The notes below the pieces were generated by a model. It was not told the origin of the DNA. It made no database searches and saw nothing but the letters and a program-made list of their open reading frames with translations. Of a stretch of DNA of 13,356 bases, positions 1 through 6,904 are shown piece after piece. Origin of the DNA: Methylococcaceae bacterium (GTDB lineage: Bacteria > Pseudomonadota > Gammaproteobacteria > Methylococcales > Methylomonadaceae); contig SXIZ01000090.1 of the NCBI GenBank assembly GCA_005779525.1, positions 1-13,356 on the forward strand. Reading direction: 5' to 3'. Made by a program: the position numbers and the translations under genes. The number at the start of each line of letters is the position of its first letter. The stretch's first letter is position 1.

Positions 1-2
1 AC

Positions 3-113
3 TTAATTTTTGAAATTTCTAATTTTTTATTAGATTATCAAACAAAGCACGTTGAAAAGTGGCTGCGAAAGACCGAACTGTGCTTGATTGACAAGTGTAT
101 TACAACAACTTAA
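3..113 (+). CDS. possible 3' end of an upstream gene (partial, unrecognised)
   Basis: The frame is open from base 3 to a TAA at 111-113 and gives 36 codons with no start inside the window. The last residues read KHVEKWLRKTELCLIDKC then ITTT, which look protein-like, with a charged amphipathic stretch followed by two cysteines. I recognise no family. An open frame of this length can occur by chance in AT-rich DNA, so this could equally be non-coding. If real, the gene converges on rnd, whose stop lies 165 bp further right. Confidence 0.22.
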   Translation, partial: LIFEISNFLLDYQTKHVEKWLRKTELCLIDKCITTT

Positions 114-278
114 TTCGCAAAACCACGTTCAAGTGCTTAGTCTTAACTATTGCGAAGCCTTACATTTAAGTGGCTTGGGCTAATCTAAATCAGCATATCT
201 TAGCTACACCCCGATTGAATCGAAGCCATTGATGCCTGACACAAAGTATCAGTTATCCATGGCTTTGTGCAAAAACAC
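114..278. other. intergenic region downstream of rnd
   Basis: I see no gene here. It holds a small perfect dyad, CGATT-G-AATCG (212-222), and two competing inverted repeats: CACAAAG at 240-246 with CTTTGTG at 263-269, and AAGCCAT at 223-229 with ATGGCTT at 259-265. They could form mutually exclusive hairpins downstream of the rnd stop. Neither is followed by a T-run in the direction of rnd transcription, so I do not call an intrinsic terminator. Confidence 0.4.
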
Positions 279-1439
279 CTAAAACACACTCAACGAAGTC
301 GGCGTTATTTTAGTGCGTGACAGGGTTAAAGCAATTTGCCCATCCAGCATACTGAGTAGCTCATTGCCGACCATGGTTCTACGCCAGCCTTGTAATAACG
401 CGCCTGTGGGCGGTTCTAAGAGCAAGGCTTCTAAATCATCGCGGGAGGCTAAAATACTGGGATTCAAGCGGTTTTGTTCGGCGCGCAAACGCACGATGGC
501 TGCCAATATATCCAGAATAACTTCTTGCTCTGGGGTTTTCTTTGCTGGCTTGTCTTTATCATGCAACGGTTTTGGGGCTTGCTGTTTTGCTTGGGTTATC
601 AATTGACAAATGACTTTGCCATGTCGGCTCACCATTTTTTCATGTACGCCACGCACGTTATTCAGCGCCTCAATGGTTTCTGGCTGCAATTTAGCGAATT
701 CAATCAACATTTCATCGCGCATTAACCAATTTCTTGGACGATTTTCAGCTTGGGCAACTTGCTCACGCCAAGCACTTAAAGTTTGCACTATAGAAAGCTG
801 TTTACCCGTGAGTTTGTTTTTGCCTTTAATTCGAAACCAGGCATTTTCAGGGGCGAGTTTATACAGTTGCGGATCGTTTAATTCCTTAAAATCATCCTGC
901 AACCATTCCAAGCGTCCAAGTTGCTTGAGTTGCTCCCCCATCAATAAATATATTTTCGATAAATAAATGACATCATCCGCAGCATATTCCAACTGCTCGG
1001 TACTGAGAGGGCGAACGCTCCAGTCGGTACGGGTGTAGGCTTTATTTAGATTAATATTTAAAAAACTGGAAACTAACATCGCGTAACCGGTACTATCTTG
1101 AAAGCCGAGTAATGGCGCAGCTAGCTGGGTGTCAAATACGGGTTGTGGAACGCTGCCACGTAGCTGGTAAAAAATCTCCAAATCTTGGCGACAGGAGTGA
1201 AACACTTTGATGATGTCTGGGCTGTAGAGTATGTCTAATAAGGGATTTAAATCCTTTAAGGCAATGGGATCCACGCAAGCGACCCAATCTGGGGTAGCAA
1301 GTTGGAGCAAGCAAAACTGGGGATAATAAGTTTTTTCACGCAAAAACTCAGTATCCAAAGCCACCCAGGGAACATTCGCCAATCGTTGGCATAATTCTGC
1401 AAGGCGCTCAGGGGTATCAATGTATTGAATATCACTCAT
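279..1439 (-). CDS. rnd: ribonuclease D
   Basis: This 386-residue protein is a 3'-to-5' exoribonuclease that trims the 3' ends of tRNA precursors and other small RNAs in the cytoplasm. The N-terminal DEDDy exonuclease domain (about residues 1-180) has Exo I LDTEF (D29, E31), Exo II with D86 in HSCRQDLEIF, and Exo III YAADDVIYL (Y152, D156). An HRDC helical domain follows at about 215-285, with a lysine-rich link and a divergent second helical domain to the C-terminus, which ends in SLSVF. Length and layout fit the E. coli enzyme (about 375 residues). The ATG at 1439 has no clear Shine-Dalgarno, but the sequence after it aligns with the family N-terminus. It lies 143 bp downstream of galU on the same strand and may be read through from there, since I found no convincing promoter of its own. 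Confidence 0.95.
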   Translation of the reverse strand: MSDIQYIDTPERLAELCQRLANVPWVALDTEFLREKTYYPQFCLLQLATPDWVACVDPIALKDLNPLLDILYSPDIIKVFHSCRQDLEIFYQLRGSVPQPVFDTQLAAPLLGFQDSTGYAMLVSSFLNINLNKAYTRTDWSVRPLSTEQLEYAADDVIYLSKIYLLMGEQLKQLGRLEWLQDDFKELNDPQLYKLAPENAWFRIKGKNKLTGKQLSIVQTLSAWREQVAQAENRPRNWLMRDEMLIEFAKLQPETIEALNNVRGVHEKMVSRHGKVICQLITQAKQQAPKPLHDKDKPAKKTPEQEVILDILAAIVRLRAEQNRLNPSILASRDDLEALLLEPPTGALLQGWRRTMVGNELLSMLDGQIALTLSRTKITPTSLSVF

Positions 1440-1483
1440 GACTGATTGGATGGTTTGATATTAGACAACTTAAACTAAAGGTT

Positions 1484-1528
1484 AGCAGACTGCTGACTAT
1501 AGGTTACTTTTAATAGCCAGCAGACTGC
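1484..1528. repeat. direct repeat AGCAGACTGC (two copies) between galU and rnd
   Basis: AGCAGACTGC occurs at 1484-1493 and again at 1519-1528, 35 bp apart. The first copy is also the core of an inverted repeat, AGCAG-A-CTGCT (1484-1494), which extends to GTTAGCAG/CTGCTGAC with one G-T mismatch. It sits 45-90 bp upstream of the rnd start, so it could be a binding site for a regulator or a small RNA hairpin. The function is unknown and a chance repeat is possible. Confidence 0.3.
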
Positions 1529-1582
1529 GATAGATTGGTCAGTGGGTGAGTATACTCGAAGATACTTTCTAGCAGAGGAGCG

Positions 1583-2467
1583 TTATGCTAAATCTTTTGC
1601 TAAATCTAGAATATAGGTTTTAAAGTCGTCTTTCAGCTCTGGATGTAATAAGCCATGCTCCACAGTAGCGACTAAGAATCCAAGTTTATTGCCGCAATCG
1701 TAGCGGTTGCCTTCAAATTCGTAGGCCAAGACTTGTTCATCGCTTAATAAGTCAGCAATCGCATCGGTGAGCTGGATTTCACCGCCAGCACCTTTGCCAG
1801 TTTTTTCAATTTTTTCGAAAATTTTGCCCGATAAAATATAGCGTCCCACGACAGCGAGATTGGATGGCGCGACATCGGGTTTAGGTTTTTCGACAATGAC
1901 TTCGACCGCACCGACCGCGCCTTCAAAGTCACCTGTTTTTACAATACCGTATTTATCGGTTTCGGTAGGCGCCACGCGCTCTACTCCTAGGATGGAGCAT
2001 TGTTTTTGCGCATATAAATCGACCATTTGCTTCATGCAACCGCGCGTACCATCTTCAACCAAATCGTCAGCCAATAACACCGCAAAGTCTTCATCACCGA
2101 CAACCGCTTTGGCACAATGCACAGCATGTCCTAAACCTAAAGCTTCAGCTTGACGTATAAAGACAAATGAGATGTTAGCAGGCACGGTGCTACGCAAAAT
2201 GCTTAATAGCTCCTGTTTGTTTTTGGCTTCTAACTCAGTTTCTAACTCATAAGCTTTGTCAAAGTGATCCATAATCGCATTTTTACTACGCCCAGTAATA
2301 AAAATCATGGTGTCGATTCCCGCAGCCACAGCCTCTTCAACCGCATATTGAATCAGAGGTTTATCCACCACTGGCAACATTTCCTTGGGACAGGCTTTGG
2401 TCGCGGGTAAAAAGCGCGTGCCCAATCCAGCGACAGGGAAAACAGCTTTGGTAATTTTTTTCGTCAT
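1583..2467 (-). CDS. galU: UTP--glucose-1-phosphate uridylyltransferase (GalU)
   Basis: This cytoplasmic enzyme makes UDP-glucose and pyrophosphate from UTP and glucose-1-phosphate. UDP-glucose is the sugar donor for glucans and envelope polysaccharides, including the synthase encoded upstream. The 294-residue product starts MTKKITKAVFPVAGLGTRF, containing the nucleotide-binding GLGTRFLPATK motif. It has LPVVDKPLIQYAVEEA, the acceptor region LADDL, the VEKPKP segment, and GEIQLTDAI near residue 230, all typical of bacterial GalU. I chose the ATG at 2467 because AGGA lies 6 bases upstream. A longer TTG start at 2482 would add only MLGSA and lose that ribosome site. It follows the acyltransferase gene after 185 bp and probably has its own promoter there. 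Confidence 0.96.
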   Translation of the reverse strand: MTKKITKAVFPVAGLGTRFLPATKACPKEMLPVVDKPLIQYAVEEAVAAGIDTMIFITGRSKNAIMDHFDKAYELETELEAKNKQELLSILRSTVPANISFVFIRQAEALGLGHAVHCAKAVVGDEDFAVLLADDLVEDGTRGCMKQMVDLYAQKQCSILGVERVAPTETDKYGIVKTGDFEGAVGAVEVIVEKPKPDVAPSNLAVVGRYILSGKIFEKIEKTGKGAGGEIQLTDAIADLLSDEQVLAYEFEGNRYDCGNKLGFLVATVEHGLLHPELKDDFKTYILDLAKDLA

Positions 2468-2514
2468 AGCACTTCCTAACAATCAATAAGTGAATTAAAA
2501 ATGGGTTGGTTGGA

Positions 2515-2543
2515 GTATTAGTATTCCAAATTCTTTAAATCAA
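2515..2543 (-). promoter_or_regulatory. candidate sigma-70 promoter for galU
   Basis: Read on the minus strand, a -35-like TTGATT (2538-2543) is followed after 17 bases by TAATAC (2515-2520), which would start transcription about 40 bases before the galU ATG. The -35 is fair and the -10 is weak (3 of 6). An overlapping AATACT is an alternative -10 at poor spacing. The same gap, just after the acyltransferase stop, contains GCCGA...TCGGC with a long loop and no proper T-run, too weak to call a terminator. Confidence 0.28.
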
Positions 2544-2652
2544 AACAGTGTCACGCAAGTTGGTCTGCGTCTAAATTTAAATCGGCTGTGTAGCAAGTCG
2601 TATCCAAAATAATGACCGCCGAAAAATCCTCTTGCAGCTTCGTCGGCATTGA

Positions 2653-3840
2653 TTAACGCGGAACGACGCCAAACATAAATTTATTTTGTACCATGAGCCA
2701 AATCAAGCCAATACTGGCAACATGCACTAGGGTATTGAGCCATAAATTAGTATAGGTTAACGGAAGATTACTCCACAGCAAAACCACATAAATATGCCAG
2801 ATAAATACATAGAGTGAGGCCTGACCAATCGGGATAAATAACCAGCCTAACCAACGGTAGCAAAACTTCCAATACCAGCTAATGCCTGCAAATAGACTGG
2901 CATAAACCAAGGCATTATTAACCACCCGACCGATACATAAATTTTTTTTATAAAACCAAGTCATATAAATTTGACGGTATGTCGCCTGATCAATCCACTG
3001 CCAAGCACTCCAAGGCCAAAATAGCGGACGGGGATTGGCTAACGCAAACAGCATGAATATTCCGGTTCCCAAGGTTGTCAGATAGATGTAAGGCGCATTG
3101 CGCTGATCTGCCAGCCAATGAAAGACCTGCTCATGATAATACCCAATAATCATGCCGTTAAAAAACAGTAACTGCCAGCTCAACACCGGAAAGGCATATT
3201 CAAAACCCGCATGACTGATTCGTAGTTTCAGCCAAATATTGAGCGCATACACCAACCAACTGACAGTTAATAATTGCCAGAGATAATGTTTGTGCAATAG
3301 ATATAAGACTATAGGTGCACAGGCAATCAATAACGCATATAAACCCATCACGCGAAACTGGTGAGGGCCTATTTCTAACAATAAGGTCTGCTTTAAAATT
3401 TCCCCCCAAGGCGTATCGAATGTGGGGAATAGCTGAATAATTGGCCCGCCAGCAGGGCTGCCCCAAGTTGTTAACGGTAAAACATTCAGACCCGGCAAAT
3501 GACTTAAGAGTAACACACTGCAAATGACCGCCACATTCACAATATACAATTGCCCAGCTCGCCGCCAGAGTTTTAAAGCGGAATCGAGTAATCCATGCTT
3601 ATGCAAGCGTTTTTTGTAAACGATGCCAAGCACCACTCCCGAAAACAGTACAAAACCCTCGGCGCTGGACACCATGCCTAAGCGTTCCCACATAAACATG
3701 CTGAGATAGGAGGGATATTCCAAGTGTACGCAAATCACGACTAACATCACCAGACCACGTAAAAAGTCTAAGCGCAAGTCGCGACCCTGCTGTACATATT
3801 CCACGTTTGCAGGTGAAATGTTGCCAATACCCCGTCCCAA
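2653..3840 (-). CDS. OpgC/MdoC-family membrane acyltransferase
   Basis: This polytopic membrane protein (395 residues, about 10 hydrophobic segments) has the start typical of the OpgC family: RDLRLDFLRGLVMLVVI and then CVHLEYP near residues 20-42. Downstream it has SSAEGFVLFSGVVLG and, near the C-terminus, PIGQASLYVFIWHIYVVLL, like the SLxVFxxH segment of these enzymes. E. coli OpgC is required to succinylate osmoregulated periplasmic glucans. Here the likely role is transfer of a succinyl or other acyl group onto the glucan made by the preceding gene; the acyl group is an inference. The start is a TTG at 3840 with AGGCG about 5 bases upstream, only 8 bp after the synthase stop; a GTG at 3804 is the alternative. 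The spacing implies co-transcription and probably translational coupling with the synthase. Confidence 0.82.
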   Translation of the reverse strand: MGRGIGNISPANVEYVQQGRDLRLDFLRGLVMLVVICVHLEYPSYLSMFMWERLGMVSSAEGFVLFSGVVLGIVYKKRLHKHGLLDSALKLWRRAGQLYIVNVAVICSVLLLSHLPGLNVLPLTTWGSPAGGPIIQLFPTFDTPWGEILKQTLLLEIGPHQFRVMGLYALLIACAPIVLYLLHKHYLWQLLTVSWLVYALNIWLKLRISHAGFEYAFPVLSWQLLFFNGMIIGYYHEQVFHWLADQRNAPYIYLTTLGTGIFMLFALANPRPLFWPWSAWQWIDQATYRQIYMTWFYKKNLCIGRVVNNALVYASLFAGISWYWKFCYRWLGWLFIPIGQASLYVFIWHIYVVLLWSNLPLTYTNLWLNTLVHVASIGLIWLMVQNKFMFGVVPR

Positions 3841-3848
3841 GGTTGCGC

Positions 3849-6452
3849 CTAAAAATCGTCTTCGTCATCAACATTATGTTTATCTGACAGATAGTGGGGA
3901 GCAATACTCACTATCAGAATCAGCAACGACGCCACATAAGGCACAGCTTGCACCGCTAACACCGCCATCCATAAGTGTCCACTGAGGTTATTGAAATTTT
4001 CCAAGGTAGACATAAAAACAATTGCCGAGGTTAACAAGGTTAATAACAACAATTCTTGCCAAATAGTCACTAGACCTGCCAATAACGGACGCTGTTTTTC
4101 GTATTTTGGGGTACGCATAAACGGCTTACCCGTCGTAAACAATCCTTGCAACGTACCTTTAGCGACGGTATGCGTCAACGCCAGACCTGACAGCGAGGCG
4201 CCTATCGACTCCCAGACCGAACACGGAACCCGAACTTGATACAACCACAAACTACGCACCACCTTAAAGGTGAATAAGCCAATCGTAGGTAACAAGAACG
4301 CATTAATCGGTAATTCCGTGTGAATCGGATCGTAAGCGATCAGTGCCGTCAACATCAAACTAGTCGTGGTAAACACTAAGGCCAACGCATCCGAAAACCA
4401 CGGTAACCAACCTGCGACAAAATAATAGCGTTGCGCTGAGGTCAGCGTGGAATTTTTAGATGGCAAGAAACTCCGCCAGTGGCCTTTGATGATCTGCATC
4501 GCACCGTAAACCCAGCGGAAACGTTGGGTCATATAGCCCGACATGGTATCAGGCATCAAACCTTGACCAAACGAATCTTTAACGTACACCGAGTCATAGC
4601 CCGCTTCATACAAACGTAAGCCCAACTCGCTATCTTCACAGATACACCATTGCGCCCAATTACCAACTTTTTCAAAAGCCGATTTGCGGATCATGGTCAT
4701 GGTGCCATGCTGAATAATGGCATTATATTCGTTACGTTGCACCATCCCAATATTGAAAAAGCCCGCATATTCCCAATAACAAAACTTTTTAAAGGTGCTG
4801 ATATGTCGATCACGATAATCTTGCGGAGATTGCACAAAGCCGACATTTTCATTATCGAAATACGGCACCATACGCAATAACCAATCAGGTTGCAGGATAT
4901 AGTCGCTATCGATGACTGCGATAATTTCCGCATCTGGTGCCGTTTGTTCTAGGGCATGGTTAATCGCGCCTGCTTTAAAGCCCGGCCAATTTTCCAAATG
5001 AAAAAAGCGAAACATCGGGCCTAAGCGTTCGCAATCATCGCGCACAGGTTCCCACACGGCGGGGTCTTTAGTGTTGTTATCCATCACCAAGACTTCTAAA
5101 TTGGGGTAATCCACCTTCGCTAACGCTTCTAAGGTTTTACGCACCATCGCCGGCGGTTCATTGTGGATAGGTAAATGCAATGACACTTTAGGGTAGCGGA
5201 AATTCGGTCCTGGAGTCAGTGGGGTAAAGGTGCGCTCGCTTTTACGATGCCAGACTACCTCTGCAATTTCCAAACTTTCGATCAACAAAATCAATACCGC
5301 CATGACCTGCATGAGTATCAACACCCCCCACATCACCATCGACAACGTAGTTTGATACTGCTGGGCGCCGATAGACAGTGTCCACAAAATCACCGACGCG
5401 GCAAGGTTGGCTACAATCCCAAAAAATAACTTTCCAGGTAGCCCCATACTTTTGCGAGTAAACAAGAAAATAGTCATCAGCATCACACTGAGTACTGCCG
5501 CCGCTGCCGCCCATTGTCGCCATTGCGGCATGGAGAAGACATCCCCCTCCATCGGATATTTTAATTGTCGATCCGCATTAAAAATCCCCCAATAAGCACC
5601 CGCTGAGCCCTCAAGCGACATTTTCCAGGGTTGGTCAAACGCTTCCACCACGTAATAGGTGATTTTTTCGGCCGTGGCGCGGTTCAAAAACTGGCGTAAA
5701 AATTTCGCTTGATTCGCAATGGACGCCGTTGCCCCACCACGCGGCTGTCCGTCAGACGGCCAACCGACCTCCGAAATCACAATTTGCTTACCGGGATAGG
5801 CTTTTTGTAAGGCATAGTAACGATCAAATACAAAGTTAACCGCTTCATCCACCGGGATAAATTCCCAATATGGCAAAATATGCGCGGAAATAAAATCGAC
5901 TTCGTTCACGAGTTCAGGATGGGCAATCCATTGATCCCAAGTTTCGGAAGTACTGACCGGACGCCAAGTGCGCTTTTTGACTTCGCGGATGTATTCAATT
6001 AATTGTTCAATCGGCACGTCATCGCGTAACAAGGTCTCGTTACCCACCAGGGTACGCACAATTTTGCGGTTTTCGGAGCGACTGATAGTCACCAAGTTCT
6101 CAATTTCTTGGCGATTTTTTTCCATATCTTTGCCGATAAATGCACCGACCGTGACATTTAAATCATGTTTTGCAGCAAGTGCGGGCACGCGCTCCACACC
6201 GTCGGTCACGGTATAGGTGCGAATAGAAAACACTTTATCTGCCAATAAAGTCATATCCTCTTCAATTTCAGCATCACTGGCTGAGTGATGCTTCTGTGGA
6301 TCTTGATCCTTACGCAACGGGTTGTAGGTCACTCCCATCATGGTTTTGCTCCATGATTGCATTTGCAGCGGATGATTAAAATAGCCCCAGATACTGAAGT
6401 TAAGAATGACTAGTAACGTTAAAGTGATAAGAGTAACGGTTTTAGCTTTCAT
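3849..6452 (-). CDS. ndvB: NdvB-like beta-glucan synthase: GH17-like domain fused to GT2 glycosyltransferase
   Basis: This 867-residue inner-membrane protein probably polymerises glucose from UDP-glucose and remodels the product in the periplasm. An N-terminal anchor (about 5-25) is followed by a GH17-like domain (about 38-305) with VGNET (E139, acid/base position) and ISEVGWPSDG (E228, nucleophile position). Membrane segments follow near 315-333, 341-362 and 370-392. The cytoplasmic GT2 domain (about 420-660) has LPIHNEPP, VMDNNTKD, DSD at 515-517, ED at 606-607 and QRFRW at 643-647, so the processive-synthase residues are intact. Five or so further membrane segments lead to a very acidic tail. 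No PilZ domain is visible. The architecture matches Pseudomonas NdvB (glucans linked to biofilm antibiotic tolerance) and rhizobial NdvB. It heads the glucan block with the acyltransferase and galU. The exact linkage (beta-1,3 and/or 1,6) cannot be read from sequence. Confidence 0.9.
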   Translation of the reverse strand: MKAKTVTLITLTLLVILNFSIWGYFNHPLQMQSWSKTMMGVTYNPLRKDQDPQKHHSASDAEIEEDMTLLADKVFSIRTYTVTDGVERVPALAAKHDLNVTVGAFIGKDMEKNRQEIENLVTISRSENRKIVRTLVGNETLLRDDVPIEQLIEYIREVKKRTWRPVSTSETWDQWIAHPELVNEVDFISAHILPYWEFIPVDEAVNFVFDRYYALQKAYPGKQIVISEVGWPSDGQPRGGATASIANQAKFLRQFLNRATAEKITYYVVEAFDQPWKMSLEGSAGAYWGIFNADRQLKYPMEGDVFSMPQWRQWAAAAAVLSVMLMTIFLFTRKSMGLPGKLFFGIVANLAASVILWTLSIGAQQYQTTLSMVMWGVLILMQVMAVLILLIESLEIAEVVWHRKSERTFTPLTPGPNFRYPKVSLHLPIHNEPPAMVRKTLEALAKVDYPNLEVLVMDNNTKDPAVWEPVRDDCERLGPMFRFFHLENWPGFKAGAINHALEQTAPDAEIIAVIDSDYILQPDWLLRMVPYFDNENVGFVQSPQDYRDRHISTFKKFCYWEYAGFFNIGMVQRNEYNAIIQHGTMTMIRKSAFEKVGNWAQWCICEDSELGLRLYEAGYDSVYVKDSFGQGLMPDTMSGYMTQRFRWVYGAMQIIKGHWRSFLPSKNSTLTSAQRYYFVAGWLPWFSDALALVFTTTSLMLTALIAYDPIHTELPINAFLLPTIGLFTFKVVRSLWLYQVRVPCSVWESIGASLSGLALTHTVAKGTLQGLFTTGKPFMRTPKYEKQRPLLAGLVTIWQELLLLTLLTSAIVFMSTLENFNNLSGHLWMAVLAVQAVPYVASLLILIVSIAPHYLSDKHNVDDEDDF

Positions 6453-6502
6453 TAAAAAAACGCTCGGAATGACGGAAAGGTTAAGAAGGTATATCTAATC
6501 AA

Positions 6503-6530
6503 ATTATAAGGGAGAACGTAAAAGGTACAA
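6503..6530 (-). promoter_or_regulatory. probable sigma-70 promoter of the glucan synthase gene
   Basis: On the minus strand a perfect TATAAT (6503-6508) lies 16 bases downstream of a poor -35, TTGTAC (6525-6530). Transcription would start near 6496, leaving a leader of about 44 bases before the ATG at 6452. The ribosome site is weak: the leader ends CCGAGCG followed by a run of seven Ts directly before the start. Confidence 0.55.
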
Positions 6531-6579
6531 GACAAAAGACTAAAAACTCCTAAAGTAAATATGGTATCCCGCAATTTGC

Positions 6580-6662
6580 GCGAAATTTACGCTACGATTT
6601 CGCTCACCAGTAAGTGCTTCCTAAGAAGTCCGCAAACCGTTACTGGATATTTTAGGCTGCCT
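6580..6662 (+). repeat. cluster of inverted repeats, possible structured RNA or mobile-repeat remnant
   Basis: Three structures follow one another. GCGAAAT (6580-6586) pairs with ATTTCGC (6597-6603). CCAGTAA (6607-6613) pairs with TTACTGG (6640-6646) and encloses a small hairpin, CTTC-CTAA-GAAG (6617-6628). Then comes AGGC-T-GCCT (6654-6662). The second stem is followed by ATATTTTAGG, a poor T-tract. The arrangement could be a small RNA, a REP/MITE-like element or a regulatory leader. I recognise no known RNA family. Confidence 0.35.
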
Positions 6663-6795
6663 TAGATGAATGTTCGCCAAACGCGGCATGAACTAATTTT
6701 GGCTAAAAATTTTGCTACTTAAACACGATTGCGTGTAAAGCTAACCGACTGCTAACATGACAATTAGTTATTAAGCTCAGTCAATTTAACATTTG

Positions 6796-6809
6796 CAGTG
6801 CTATCACTG
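6796..6809. promoter_or_regulatory. operator-like dyad 1 (CAGTG-N4-CACTG) upstream of the cyclase gene
   Basis: The arms CAGTG (6796-6800) and CACTG (6805-6809) form a perfect dyad with a 4-base centre. The same half-sites recur 60 bp nearer the gene with a 5-base centre. A matched pair of short dyads upstream of one start is what a dimeric regulator binding twice would need; the regulator is unknown. Confidence 0.35.
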
Positions 6810-6853
6810 GAATTTTGCAACAAAAATGCGGACCTAAACTCGTAAATTTTGCC

Positions 6854-6870
6854 GCAGTGCATTACACTGC
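6854..6870. promoter_or_regulatory. operator-like dyad 2 (GCAGTG-N5-CACTGC) overlapping a possible promoter
   Basis: The arms GCAGTG (6854-6859) and CACTGC (6865-6870) flank CATTA. A weak promoter could use TTGCCG immediately upstream as its -35 and CATACT (6870-6875) as its -10. In that case the dyad fills the spacer, where a bound protein would be expected to repress. The cyclase ATG is 35 bp downstream. Confidence 0.38.
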
Positions 6871-6904
6871 ATACTGATGCGGGGTTTGTTTATACGGGGA
6901 CTCA

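Larger units (their letters stand above)
6453..6904. other. 452 bp divergent intergenic region with many dyads
   Basis: This region separates the minus-strand glucan synthase gene from the plus-strand cyclase gene. It holds the synthase promoter on the left, a structured segment at about 6580-6665, a short hairpin ACACG-attg-CGTGT (6723-6736), and two CAGTG/CACTG dyads near the cyclase gene. A 34-codon plus-strand frame (6561-6665) runs through the structured segment but lacks a good ribosome site and resembles no family I know. No sigma-54 (GG-N10-GC type) promoter is apparent. Confidence 0.6.

Noticed and set aside
223..269. Hairpins downstream of rnd as an intrinsic terminator
   Set aside because: Read in the direction of rnd transcription, no T-run follows either stem, and the loops are long.
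2580..2652. Terminator between the acyltransferase gene and galU
   Set aside because: Only a 5 bp GCCGA/TCGGC stem with a loop of about 20 bases and no proper T-run; too weak to support.
6453..6460. Run of seven Ts before the glucan synthase start as a phase-variation tract
   Set aside because: It lies outside the coding region, is short, and a single sequence cannot show length variation; homopolymers of this size are common in AT-rich leaders.
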